Shown here in pieces: positions 53,097 through 63,815 of a DNA stretch of 64,000 nt. The position numbers and the translations under genes are program-made. Source of the DNA: Pseudoips prasinana (lineage: Eukaryota > Arthropoda > Insecta > Lepidoptera > Nolidae); the NCBI GenBank assembly GCA_951640165.1, contig OX621242.1, positions 13,323,501-13,387,500 on the forward strand, written 5' to 3'. The number at the start of each line of letters is the position of its first letter. Within the stretch, counting starts at the first letter, position 1. The notes below the pieces were generated by a model that did no database searches, had not been told where the DNA came from, and saw only the letters and a program-made list of their open reading frames with translations.

Positions 53097-54414
53097 TATT
53101 ACAACGTGTAAGTATCGGGAATGGATGATTTGTTTATGGTACCAAATTCAAATTTTTGTTTTTTTTGTTGTTGTTAGATTGTCACAACTGTTTTCCATTT
53201 TGGCGTGGAGTTTGAGTTGCATCTGTTATTTATATTAAATACAGTGCTGGGTTTAGTAATATCATATAAAGTGTGTATTGCGAATTTCATAATGGACAAA
53301 AATATCGAACAAAGAGTTTGTCTTAAATTTTGCATCGCTAATGGAATTTTGTGTTCGGAGTCACTGAAAATGTTACAGAAGGCTTACGGTGAATCGACTT
53401 TATCAAAAACTCGTGCTTATGAGTGGTTCAAAGCGTTCAAAAGCGGTCGAGATGTGATGAAAGATTTGCCTCGCTCTGGTAGGCCATCAACGTCTGCAAC
53501 TGAAGTAAACATCGCAAAAGTGAAGGAAATAGTGACTGAAAATCTTCAATCAACTCTGAGAGAGATAGCCGCCGAACTTTCTGTATCTCACGAGTCGATT
53601 CGTACCATTTTAACTAATCATTTGGGTATGAAACATGTTACCGCTCGGCTAGTCCCAAAAGATCTGAATTTTCTCCAAAAAATCAATCGCTTGAAAGTCG
53701 CTGAGGACATGGTAGAACGAGTCAATTCCGACCCAACATTCATGAAATGCATTGTTACTGGTGAAGAGACGTGGGTTTACGAGTTTGACATGCAAACTAG
53801 TCGACAAGCTTCGGAGTGGCGCCTTCCAACTGAACCGAAACCGAAAAAACCACGCCAAAGTCGATCAAAAGTCAAAGTCATGTTGACTGTTTTCTTTGAA
53901 TATCGCGGTGTTGTGCACTCTGAATACTTACCGGAAGGTCTAACGGTAAATAAAGAATATTTAAGCGTTATGCGGCGTTTAAGAGAGCATTCGACGAAGA
54001 AGGCCAGATTTGTGGAAAGAAAATTCTTGGATTTTGCTCCACGATAAATCGCCTTCGCACAAGGCCATCATTGTGAACGAATTTTTGACCAAACACTCAA
54101 CAAATACCATCTAGCAACCACCATATTCACCAGATATGGCTCCAGCTGACTTCTTTCTTTTTCCTAAACACAAATTACCACTTCGTGGTACCCGTTTTCA
54201 ATCGGTAGAAGACATAAAGGAGAATTCGCGGCGAGAACAGAACTCAATTCTGAAAGCAGCGTTTAAAAAATGTTTTGATGAATGGATTATTCGTTCGCGT
54301 AAGTGTATCGTTTTTGAAGGGGCATACTTTGAAGGTGATAAAATAAATTTGGATGAATAACAAACATTTTGTATATTATTGATCTTTTCCCGGTACTTTC
54401 TTGACAGAGTAGTA
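53097..54414 (+). mobile_element. Mariner element, inactive
   Basis: About 1.3 kb. The left end has AAGTATCGGGAATGGAT and the right end the complement of AAGTACCGGGAAAAGAT, giving imperfect terminal inverted repeats near TA dinucleotides. Exact borders are uncertain by a few bases. Confidence 0.75.
53292..54360 (+). pseudogene. Mariner transposase, broken
   Basis: ATG 53292 (MDKNIEQRVCLKFC) is the family-like start; the longer frame begins with GTG. The helix-turn-helix regions and linker are present (WFKAFKSGRDVMKDLPRSGR). The first catalytic block reads VTGEETWVYEFD, with E where mariners have the first catalytic Asp. The frame shifts near 54025, after which LLHDKSPSHK holds the second Asp with changed neighbours. 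A TAG at 54112 and then YSPDMAPADFFLF (third Asp of DD34D) follow, ending GAYFEGDKINLDE. At least three inactivating changes are visible. Mariner transposases cut and paste at TA sites. Confidence 0.88.
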
Positions 54415-54710
54415 TAAAAGGAATCATAAAAGCGGTTAAAAAAAAGGTGGTAACTTTTATGCCAGCGATCGATTACGGGTTAACGCTATAGATAGATTCG
54501 TTAAAAAATTAGGAATTACAACTTTTGGATGGTGTTCAAAGGCGTGGTATCTTTATAACATGTTTTCTCTAGGCTTGTACAAACAATGTTAAAAACAACG
54601 GCTACAGTAGTATTATCCTGCTTTATAACTATACACCAATTCTTCTTTGACTATTAAGCCAGTCTCAAATGTCGAAGGGGTTCAAAACATAAAGTCCTCG
54701 GCATAGCTTT

Positions 54711-54717
<7 letters not shown>

Positions 54718-54757
<40 letters not shown>
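54718..54757. repeat. (TA)n microsatellite
   Basis: About 19 TA units next to the 3' end of a SINE fragment. Confidence 0.95.
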
Positions 54758-54759
<2 letters not shown>

Positions 54760-54812
54760 CCACACAAGGGCATCTGATCCCGAACTAAGCAGAGCTTGTA
54801 AAATAAAATAAA
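54758..54812 (-). mobile_element. SINE 3' end fragment
   Basis: The minus strand reads CAAGCTCTGCTTAGTTCGGG ATCAGATGCCC, the tail of the 63555-63815 family, followed by an AAAAT run. Confidence 0.6.
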
Positions 54813-54814
54813 AT

Positions 54815-55090
54815 AAAATAAAAAAGGTTTTTATTCACGTAGACTTTAAAAAAGCGCTTGTAAATAGTCAGAACATGTTTGTAATAATATAGTTGTATAC
54901 ATTAGATATTATTTCTAGTAACATAGATATTAAGGTACATATTGTATGAAAACATTTATAAAATTTATTTTATTACAGCAATGATATTTAGCTAGCTCGT
55001 ATCAAGTTATTGTCAAGAGATTATGTTTAATTATCTAGTTTAAGTCTAAAATTTTTACTACATATTGTCAATGGTTCTGTCTAAATTAAA
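54815..55090 (-). mobile_element. CR1-like LINE 3'UTR
   Basis: The minus strand ends GTGAATAAAAACCTTTTTTA, with the same blocks as 25286-25575. It lies downstream of, and in the same orientation as, the LINE at 55468-58433, so it is probably the 3' end of that element after a large deletion. Confidence 0.55.
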
Positions 55091-55467
55091 GGTATTATTA
55101 TTATGACGGACCTTGTGTTAATAACGACGGTCGCGCTTTAATGCTACCACCGGATCCAATGCGCCCCAACTGAGAAGACCCAGCGAAACAAACTCAGTGG
55201 GTTCATCTACTACCGGTTTCAACACGACCCAGTTGAGACGGTCCGGCGAAACATACTCAAGCGGGCATGAACACGGGATTTGGTCCAATTAGAGTAATTA
55301 TTTAGTAGGCAAACACAATATATGCTCGATCGGTTGTCTGAATGCTTATTATTTTAGATTATATTTAGGTATACAAAAGAAAAACTTCGAAACAATAACA
55401 TTATTCATTTTGAGACAGAGTCAATAATTTTAAATTAAGTATATGATAGCAATCATTTACAGATAGT

Positions 55468-55617
55468 TCACATAACACATTTATATAAAACAATTGAACA
55501 AAGAATATCTATTTCATATTTTTCATTAATAAGTTCTATGTCTAGAATTTTGCTAGAGAAGCGGTTTATATTTTGATGTGATAGAATTAGAAAGTTATCA
55601 CACTTCTCTATTATCAT
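55468..55617 (-). pseudogene. Start of CR1-like LINE ORF2 (endonuclease N-terminus), truncated
   Basis: ATG 55617 lies 2 bases after the ORF1 stop (TAA GC ATG). The frame reads FLILSHQNINRFSSKILDIE then YEIDILC, matching the first strand and loop of LINE endonucleases (xILHxNIxxLxxK). It stops after 49 codons; the rest of ORF2 is missing or unreadable. Confidence 0.6.
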
Positions 55618-55696
55618 GCTTACATGTTTAAACTACTAACTAAATTGATTTTAATAACATTACTAAAAGATGGTATAAAAAGTGACTTCGTCATAC

Positions 55697-57344
55697 TACA
55701 CTCGCGAGCAACCAAATCGACTCAAGCCTAGACGGCGCACATATACATTGATTTTCCTAAAACGATAAATGGTAATTACAAAAGTGATATGTCATTCGAA
55801 AGCTGAAGAATTAGGCTTTCAATTAACATCAATACCTTAAAAAAAACTAAGCGCTGATTTATTGACACATTTTAATTGGCCGTCAGCGTAAATTACCTCT
55901 TTAGGAATCCACGACTTGCGCTACCTGCTCCCGCTATAAAACCCCCCACTTCCGGTTTATCTTATCAGTTGCTTGTTACAGTTTGACCGGTACACATCTC
56001 CGTAAATTGCATTCCTTGTTTTCGCTAACCCATGGATACCACACCAGAAGAAGCCGCTCAAGTTGTTGCCTTGTTGCAACAAGGGTTAAGTCAGCGAGCA
56101 ATCGCTGCCCAGCTCCACTTGAGCCAGTCTTCTGTATCCCGAGTATACAGACGGTTCCAAGAGACTGGTGCCTTCAATCGGAGACCAAGAACGAGCCGCC
56201 ACCGGTGCACTTCAGAGAGAGACGACCGCTTCATTGTCTCAACCTCGCTGCGCAATCGACACCTTACGGGCGTTGATGTGCAGCAAGAACTGAGACGTGT
56301 ACGACAAGTGGCTGTCAGCGAGTGGACAGTGAGAAGACGCTTGAAGAAAGCCAACTTGACGCCAAAAAGACCTGCGACGGGCCCTAAGTTGACTGCAGGC
56401 CACCGACAAGCGCGCCTTCAATTTGCTCGAGAGCATCTCAATTGGAGCGTTGCGCAATGGCGATCGGTCCTGTTTACTGATGAGTGCAGAATGTGTCTGC
56501 ATGGCAGTGACAGGAGAGGCCGAGTCTACAGGCGTCCGGGAGAACGATTTGCCCAATGTTGTTTCGCTGAAACAGTGGCATATGGCGGCGGTTCCTGCAT
56601 GATGTGGGCTGGTATCTCTTTAGAGGGAAAAACCGAACTTGTTTTCGTGCCTGGGGGCGGCCGAGGAGGCGGGCTAACAGCTGATCGGTACATCACCGAC
56701 ATTCTACTGGATCATGTTGTGCCCTACGCAGGGTTTGTCGGTGAAGACTTCGTGTTAATGCACGACAATGCCCGCTGCCACACGGCACGAGTCACTCGAC
56801 AGTTTCTGCAAGAGGTCGAATTACGCACGATGGACTGGCCTGCGCTCAGTCCTGACATGAATCCCATCGAGCACTTATGGGACGAGCTTAAAAGAAGAGT
56901 TCGGGCCAGAAATCCAGTCCCTTCAAGCGTAGACGAGCTAAAGACAGCATTATTAGAGGAGTGGGACGGCATTCCTCAAGAAAATGTCAAAAAATTGATA
57001 AGGTCCATGAAAAACAGACTGCGGGATGTAATTAGGGCTAGAGGGGGCAATACGAAATACTGATTTAAATAAAATAATTTTATTTTTAATTTTTTTTGTT
57101 TAATTTGTCAAATACGAGACACATACCCTTTTTCCTAAATTCCCGTTTTTCCTACTCTTGCATTCAGACATCATTTATTTCAAAAATGATGGATGGATTT
57201 CAATGATAATGATATCAAATTAAAGCTGACATCTTAAGCTTTCGAATGACATATCATTTTAATAATTTCCATTCATGATTTTAGTTGTATCAATGTATGT
57301 GTGCGCCGACAAGGCTTGAGTCGATTTGGTTGCTCGCGAGTGTA
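55697..57344 (+). mobile_element. Tc1 element, apparently intact
   Basis: TA duplications at 55697-55698 and 57343-57344. The element is 55699-57342 (1644 bp). Termini CACTCGCGAGCAACCAAATC are identical at both ends for about 31 bases; similarity continues for over 100 bp with gaps, giving long TIRs. It encloses one uninterrupted transposase. Confidence 0.93.
56032..57063 (+). CDS. Tc1 transposase, full length (DD34E)
   Basis: A 343-residue protein from ATG 56032 (context CCCATGG). Residues 5-45 form the first helix-turn-helix (LSQRAIAAQLHLSQSSVSRV). RRPRTSR at 50-56 is a GRPR/AT-hook-like motif, and residues 77-110 form the second helix-turn-helix. The catalytic core has D150 (LFTDEC), D245 (MHDNARCH) and E280 (NPIEHLWDELK), spaced as DD34E, with the glycine-rich WAGISLEG and GGGRGGG loop between. 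No stop or shift is present and length is normal for Tc1. The enzyme binds the TIRs and moves the element by cut and paste into TA. With both TIRs and TA duplications intact, this is a good candidate for a recently active element. Confidence 0.93.
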   Translation: MDTTPEEAAQVVALLQQGLSQRAIAAQLHLSQSSVSRVYRRFQETGAFNRRPRTSRHRCTSERDDRFIVSTSLRNRHLTGVDVQQELRRVRQVAVSEWTVRRRLKKANLTPKRPATGPKLTAGHRQARLQFAREHLNWSVAQWRSVLFTDECRMCLHGSDRRGRVYRRPGERFAQCCFAETVAYGGGSCMMWAGISLEGKTELVFVPGGGRGGGLTADRYITDILLDHVVPYAGFVGEDFVLMHDNARCHTARVTRQFLQEVELRTMDWPALSPDMNPIEHLWDELKRRVRARNPVPSSVDELKTALLEEWDGIPQENVKKLIRSMKNRLRDVIRARGGNTKY

Positions 57345-58429
57345 CTTATGACTGAGTTAATATGTGCCGCTACTAAAGTTGCAAGTATGTTCAAAAATTT
57401 TCTTGAGACAGTAACTGTACTCATGGTTACCCTACAAGAATCTATAAAACTATTTGTGTCCAAAAATATAAATTTATTACTATAATGGCTAACCAAAAAC
57501 TGTAGGTGCATATTTAGCTTGTGGATATAATTATTTGTACTATCAGGCACATAGGACACATAGGGGAAGGCACACAATATTATCTTATTACAGTCTAATT
57601 CTAACATCTTAGTGAAACTATCTGTAATGTCTTTTTTCTTTAAGTTCTTACAATTTCCTACCATTAGAGTTATACATGATTTGGCACTGTGTTTATTATG
57701 AATTAATTTATCTATTATATCTTTATAATGTAATCCTGGCATACAATAGTTGACAAAGGAACGACTCAGCTTATTACAAAGCAAGGTACCAAGGCCCTTA
57801 CCCATTTCATCGGAATACAGTATGGAGCTATGTTTAGTATTGTCATTTTGTGGAGATACTGGTGACTCTGATCCCAGCTGTGTGTATGACTCCACTACTG
57901 CACTACTGGTGTTAACCGGTTCCAATGTCCTATTGCTTTCAGGATTACACTTTCCAGCCAGCAATTGCATTTCATTTTTGTATGACTGGAAACTGTGATA
58001 TGAGATTGCTAGGGACTTCTCAAGAGTTTTTATCTCAGAAAGCAAATACTGAGTATCTTTTTCATAATTTAGTTTGCTATCCTCTAATTTAATTTCATAA
58101 TTTTTTAATTTGTTTAATAATGCCCTACGTTCTTTACTTAGTTCAAGTATGTATTGTTTTAGCTTGTCACTACTTACGGAATTAACGCTTGGCTGGCAGT
58201 CTACACAGTCATCGCCAGTCAAATCAATGGTCACCGTTGTATTAATAGGGAGATCCACCGGACTACAACTGGCCAACTCGTCATACAAGCTCTGATTAAT
58301 GGAAGCTACTGGACAAGTTGTGTTTTTTACATAATTTGACAACTTCTCATTACAATAAATTAATTCTAATTCAAGATCTCTAATTTTGAACAGTGCTTCT
58401 TCATATAACACTCTACACTTATCAAAAGA

Positions 58430-58640
58430 CTTGTACTATGGAAACCAGATAACTGATATACTGCTTTCATTTTGTAAATACATACTTACATAATTATATA
58501 GATAATTACTCTCAGGCTCAGGACAAACAGACATGTTCGTGCACACAAATATCTGTTCTGGGTGAATCGAACTCAGAAGCTGGGGCGTGAAAGGAAGTTA
58601 TCTGCCAACCACGCCAACCGGACAACAATTTTGTTAAAAC
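58430..58640 (-). mobile_element. tRNA-derived SINE inserted in the LINE ORF1
   Basis: The minus strand has the head CCGGTTGGCGTGGTTGGCAG, B box GAGTTCGATTCACCC and tail GTTATCTGGTTTCCATAGTA. Same family as 63555-63815. Confidence 0.75.
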
Positions 58641-59670
58641 GCTTTTACTGGGACTACAACACCATGTCCCATTGGTGTAGATATTGTCGCATTAGACATG
58701 ATATCCATATATCTTCACCATGGACTTCAGTACATCAATGCTATTGGAGTAAAGTAAAAAGATTACCCTATTCAAATAAGCGTGTCCCGAGGTTCTTTCC
58801 TTTTCTTCTTTTTATTTTCTTCTTTTTATTTTCGCCATATTATTTAAAATCCATGTTGTAATTTTACTTCACTTATTTTTTAAGTTGTTAAAAAAGTTAT
58901 CTGCGACAATCATACTGTTTATTTTGCATGTAGTCTAGGTTATTCAAAAATAATGTTGCAGTGAGCTTAACTTCCCGTTTCTCATCTATTATTATTTTTT
59001 ACGTTACATTTATTTACCGTTTTGTTATATAAATAGTGGATAATTATGCAAGGTGTGTTTTATCCTTAAATTTAAAGACTCTAAGTAACAATAATACACT
59101 TTTATGACAGAAAATGCGTTATGCGTTACCAGGCTACTTATTCTAACAACATTTCATTCCATCTCATTCATCTATATCATTGTAACTTATACTATATAAT
59201 TTTACACTATAATCATCATCATCACATCATAACAGCTGTAAAATGTCCACTGCTGTACAAAAGCCTCCATCAAGAATCATCTTGGGGTTATGCCATAATT
59301 GCCACGCTTGGCAGACGGGTTGGCGGTCGCAGTATGATGGTAATAGTACTCAGAGAGACGCTGCTGCTCGTCCTCTGGCAGACACTCCCTCGGGTCGACT
59401 TCTATGTCCTCCACGGGATGAGATAGGGTGGTGGTGATACAGCAATTCAATATAATGCAATGCAATATAATTAATACATATTCTAAAATAACAAATTCTC
59501 TTGTACTTTTAATAATGTTAGATCTAACACTTCTAATGTTTCAGACACGGTCACCGATGCCTGTAGCCAATTGCTCTTACCGACCCATAAAATATCGGAG
59601 TACCTCCACCTGACAGAATGAACTTCAGGTATCAGCATTATACTGTTAATGTCGTGGTCTCATCGGAGAG
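58641..59670. other. Intergenic, nothing firmly recognised
   Basis: Plus frames at 58562-58861 and 59121-59426 have no motif. If the LINE ORF1 once extended upstream it is not readable here. Confidence 0.35.
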
Positions 59671-59672
59671 AT

Positions 59673-60389
59673 GTACAGACGCCAGCACATCAAGCTATGG
59701 GGTAGCTTGTCGAATTTTCCCAATCGAAAGTGAACCCTATATTTTTTTTATATATTGTGGACACGGGTCTCAATCGCGTTAACAATTTAAGGCTAATCAT
59801 TCCCTTTAGGTTATCCGACGTATCGGCATGGAGTGCACCGAAACGAAACGTCGGGTATGAAAATGTGTACAAATCGCGAAAGTTTAAAAACATGAACCTT
59901 ATAGGTACTTATGTGATAAACTTGAAGATACATACATACATACATAGACTCACGCCTGTTTCCCAGAGGGGTAGGCAGAGACAACGGATTTCCATTTGTC
60001 ACGATCTTTGCACACGTCTTTTGCCTCAATTACTGCCATTATATTCTTCATACATGCTCGCCGGTTTAGGGTACTTCTGACCTGTCCTTTCTTGAAGTTA
60101 AACTTGAAGATCTATAAAAGAAATTTGACAGATTGGGGTAGCATTAATTGAGGTTGTATAATACCTACCTAGATGTTGTGAATTGTAATGTTAAGTACCT
60201 TACATAAGAATATAAGTTAAACCTAGTTATTAAGTATGTTTGTCAGCTACACAACGGACTACAAAAGTAGCACGTACAAGCCCAAGAGGTTTTTGTGTTA
60301 CTATTATTGTTTTTATTTATAATATGTATCTTTTATGTTTGGTAAATAAATATATAAATAAAAAAAGCTAGATGTGCTGGCGTCTATAC
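59673..60389. mobile_element. MITE of the CAGACGCCAGCACATC family with three insertions
   Basis: Left end TGTACAGACGCCAGCACATC at 59673, internal block AAAGAAATTTGACAGATTGG at about 60117, right end TAGATGTGCTGGCGTC ending near 60389. Inserted in it are a TATATTGTGGACACGGG element piece (59745-59895), an RTE tail (59929-60100), and a 3'UTR-like segment with an A-rich end (about 60141-60366). Confidence 0.7.
59929..60100 (-). pseudogene. RTE LINE ORF2 C-terminal fragment with CATA tail
   Basis: The minus strand reads NRRACMKNIMAVIEAKDVCK then DRDKWKSVVSAYPSG, followed by a GTATGTATGTATG tail at 59929-59945. This is the RTE C-terminus and its usual short simple-repeat 3' end. Confidence 0.75.
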
Positions 60390-60585
60390 TTAAGGGTCGG
60401 CACGTCATGTGTGCTGCAACGTCAAATGCACAGTAACCATTTATCATCAGTTCGGCCGTATGCTTGTTTGTTGGCATAGTTCATCTTAACCTGCACTCCG
60501 TTTACGTATTGTCTATTTCTCTATTGTAGTCTGCTTTATCGTATAAACGACCGATTTGAACGCAATACCCGATTTCTTCGTTAGA

Positions 60586-60637
60586 TTTGATCCGATTTTA
60601 AATGATACCATACGGTATCATTTAAAATCGGATCAAA
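60586..60637. repeat. Perfect palindrome, 24-bp arms, 4-base loop
   Basis: TTTGATCCGATTTTAAATGA... and its exact complement are separated by ATAC. Confidence 0.97.
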
Positions 60638-61729
60638 CATATTTCAAACATACAGTTGAATTGATAAAGGTGGTTATTAGTTCAGTCGGTAATAAAGTGT
60701 AATCAGTGTAATGATCTTGATCTGATTTAAGTTTTGTCCGAACTTATATTAGAATACATTTGGAACACAATAATAAGTGAACCAAAATCAATGAAGAGTT
60801 TTACTAATTACGTATATAATTCATGGTAGCCACTGGAATACAGCCAAAAGGAAGTCTACTGAGTCGGTACTAAAATAGAGAGCTATGAAATGAAACTGAC
60901 ACGCTTTTCTTACCAATTTACGATACACAAGTGTATATACAAATGCTCAAAGTACAAGCCTGTCATTGGAGTTTGGAAGCTGTAAGATTTGCCAGGAAAC
61001 ATAATACCCAGCCGAGGTCACGGGCAACAGGTAGCTTGTGTTAAAGGTTCGCCTCAACCAAATCCTTTATCAAAATAAAATTTGCTCTTGTAGCTTGGAT
61101 ATGTCAAACAATATTCAACGCAAGATGGGTTCCAAATTATTTTATCTGACTGAACCTAATTGCCATCACTGAGTTACGAGCTCAAAAGTTCGACAATAAG
61201 ACTTTAACAGGCTCGTAAAATGAGGCACTCTTCGTTCCCTCTGCACGATTCAGCTTGATGGCTAATTAGGTAAGTAGATCCTAATTAATTTATTGCAAGA
61301 TTTTGTACTTTACTAAGTTATTCACCAAAGGTTGGCACGTTTTACTGGATCGGTTCAGATATTTATAAATTCCTATAGATATCTTACCGAAAAGTCTTTT
61401 CTTGACTTGTTTAATTGGATGAGCGGCTCGCGTTTTCTAATGTTAACCTGGACCGATAGTTGCGCAAATACTACTGAAGAATTATCTGCATGTCACAATT
61501 TGCACTGACCCAACGTTAAAACACCAAAGGGGGTGCTCGCAGTTAAAAAACCACCAAGATGACTGTAAAATGAAGGCATTATTTTTCTACAGTTAGTCTT
61601 GGTGGGTTTTTTATTCATTACATTAAATTGACATATTTCTGTTTGGATATTGCTTCTCTCTTTCCTCCCTATCATAATCTGACACGACTGATATCATCAG
61701 ACGGTGGACCCACATACATGTAGGCTATA
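60638..61729. other. Intergenic, nothing recognised
   Basis: No repeat or gene identified; a weak inverted pair CCACCAAGA / TCTTGGTGG flanks 61555-61605. Confidence 0.4.
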
Positions 61730-61735
61730 TGTGAT

Positions 61736-61850
61736 GTACCCTAAACCGTCGAGCATGTATGAAGAATATAGGTACAGTAAACGAGGCAATAGAGGTGTGC
61801 AAGGATCGCGACCAATGGAAATCCGTTGTCTCTGCCTACGATTGTTGCAT
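61736..61850 (+). pseudogene. RTE LINE ORF2 C-terminal fragment
   Basis: The plus strand reads TLNRRACMKNIGTVNEA then EVCKDRDQWKSVVSAY before entering the palindrome at 61819-61882. Confidence 0.75.
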
Positions 61851-61882
61851 AGACAACAATCGTAGGCAGAGACAACGGATTT
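61819..61882. repeat. Perfect palindrome, 29-bp arms, 6-base loop, at the RTE end
   Basis: Arms 61819-61847 and 61854-61882; the left arm is RTE coding sequence (KSVVSAY codons) and the right arm is its exact reverse copy. Confidence 0.97.
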
Positions 61883-61952
61883 GTGATATCCGAGGCTGTA
61901 ATACCATTTCAATATAATAATATAAATTCCTGTATCATAAGGGACTTTACAA

Positions 61953-61992
61953 ATATGGAATTCATATAACGTACGTTATATGAATTCCATAT
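61953..61992. repeat. Perfect 40-bp palindrome without loop
   Basis: ATATGGAATTCATATAACGT and its exact complement meet at the centre; ATTCATATAACGTACGG repeats again just downstream. Confidence 0.97.
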
Positions 61993-62040
61993 TCATATAA
62001 CGTACGGTTCGGTCGAGGAAACGGGCATATCCCATTCATT

Positions 62041-62394
62041 GATGGTGACTCCCCATCGGGGCCGTGGTGGCACTAAGAGAAATGTCCTCTACTACCGCCA
62101 AGTGGAGGTAGCTCTGGGAAGACAGTGAACTGTTTGTGGCTTAGTCGCTGTGCCGGTGGGCACGAGCTGATTTTCCGCGAGGTCATGCAATTGTCCTCTC
62201 AGGGCACGAGTCCCACATTAAGTGGGACATGGCGTAAAAGGGAACACCGGAGCATCATTCCCGAGTTCCCAGAATTCACCTCGCACGTGCCAAGAGAAGT
62301 CTACGGCATGTTAAAGAAAATGCCGCTAACATTACATGTATTTAAAAGAAAATTGTTGTTCCAAAGAGGTACGTACATTTTTTTTTAAATTAAG
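62041..62394 (+). other. Unidentified GC-richer segment
   Basis: A plus frame at 62125-62388 ends SHVPREVYGMLKKMPLTLHV, then FKRKLLFQ. That resembles the F-K-[KR]-K-L close of LINE ORF2 proteins, but no other motif supports it. Confidence 0.25.
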
Positions 62395-62600
62395 AACAGG
62401 CAACGCCCGCAATGGAGAAGTAGATCTCTGTACCGCGGGGGGATATTACAAACATGCAACTCACGGATACAAAGCATCCTCCGACTCAGAACAACTGTAT
62501 ATGTCACACAAATGGTTGACCTTTGCGAGAATCGAATTTCAACGGCCCTATAGCGAAACAAACCAATCCGGACGTAGCTATAAGGTGTGGCTCGATTGCG
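62395..62600 (-). mobile_element. Decayed tRNA-derived SINE
   Basis: Body pieces TGTATATGTCACACAAATGG and GATATTACAAACATGCAACT match the 22735-22915 family; the head is barely recognisable. Confidence 0.45.
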
Positions 62601-63550
62601 GAAACCCTAGTAATGAGCTCGTTTGATGTGTTCTGACGCGACAAATTGTTGCGGATTCGTTAGAGAAACGTCTTCGCACTATAAGATTGTGGCTCGTGTG
62701 TGAGCGGGGTGGAAAGTGGGCTGAATGCGGAACGGGAAATGGTGTGGCAGCGGTAACAACGCAATATATTTTTTATGTTTATACTGATATGTATTCAATA
62801 CTGAGTAATTAATTTAGACGATGAACACCAATTAACATAACCCTGTATAAAAAGAATAACAAAAGAAATTGAGAAAATTTAAATGATCCCATGAAAATGA
62901 CGACTGAGGGACCAAATGACGCAATACGGAAAATAATAAATTGCCTCCACAAATTGCGTCAACTGATCGAGATATTTGTATGGAAAGTTACTTATTCTGC
63001 GAATTGATGTTCCACGTGCTTCTTTAGTTACGTCCACTTTTAACGTAATACCTAGCATGGGCGATTTAACACATAACATATACAGTGCATTTATGCGTTT
63101 CAACGTCTAAGTACGATCTGAGTAACGCTTAAGTAGAAGTGATCTGTTGCATTCTTTATTCGAAATAATTTGTTATTTTATTTATAGACGAAATACGGTG
63201 CGAGGCTCGCGCCTTTAAAGGACTTGTGATAGTAAATGAGTTTTCCTCTAAGTGATTAGCCAACGGTATACACCAGAGGCTTGGCTTACTATTATGAAAA
63301 TATTGACAATGTTGATAGTGTAGACAATATTTCAAAGAAACCTCATTGATCTCAGAACACGCTTTATATGAAGATTAACGAAACACCAAGTCACTACAAA
63401 AAATAGATGGATAATATTTTATTATATTATACACTTTTTATTCTACACACTTAACGGAAAAAAATACAGTCAAACTGAGGACCTCCTCCTTTTTTTGAAG
63501 TCGGTTAAAAAACCCAAAAATACACTAGACATAAAGAATATAACGGGTGG
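62601..63550. other. Intergenic, nothing recognised
   Basis: No ORF with protein character; short frames only. Confidence 0.4.
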
Positions 63551-63554
63551 TCTT

Positions 63555-63815
63555 GACGGGCCTGTTGGCGTGGTTGGTAGATACGCTGCTTTTGACGCCG
63601 CAGGTCGTTGGTTCGATTCCCACCCGGGACAAATATTTGTGTGCATGAACATGTCTGTTTGTCCTGAATCTGGGTGTAAATTATCTATAGAAATATGTAT
63701 TTACAAAAGAAAAATAGTATAATATGTATCCATAGTACAAGCTCTGCTTAGTTTGGGATCAGATGATCGTATGTATAATGTCCCAGGGTATTATTATTAT
63801 TATTATTATTATTAT
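63555..63815 (+). mobile_element. tRNA-derived SINE with TTA microsatellite tail
   Basis: Head GCCTGTTGGCGTGGTTGGTA, B box GGTTCGATTCCCACCC, body GGACAAATATTTGTGTGCAT, tail CTTAGTTTGGGATCAGATGA and (TTA)n at 63790-63813. Complete enough to serve as the family reference in this window. Confidence 0.85.

Larger units (their letters stand above)
55620..58435 (-). pseudogene. CR1-like LINE ORF1 (coiled coil plus SGNH-esterase-like), split by Tc1
   Basis: From the SINE boundary near 58435 the minus frame is open to the Tc1 end. Residues early in the frame form coiled coil (ELSKERRALLNKLKNYEIKL). A domain like the SGNH/GDSL esterase of CR1-type ORF1 proteins follows: SDEMGKGLGTLLCNKL (block I), CITLMVGNCKNL (block with G-N), and NKFIFLDTNSFIDS. 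Tc1 inserted at TA 57343; translation continues 17 codons into its TIR and stops. On the other side (55696-55620) the same frame resumes for 24 codons and ends at TAA, 2 bp before ORF2. The apparent 58411 start is GTG, not a real start; the N-terminus is cut by a SINE. Confidence 0.7.

Noticed and set aside
53205..53291. N-terminal extension of mariner transposase
   Set aside because: It begins with GTG and lies upstream of the family-like MDKNIEQR start.
62125..62388. 87-aa plus frame as host gene
   Set aside because: Only a LINE-like tail is suggested; start and upstream context do not support a gene.
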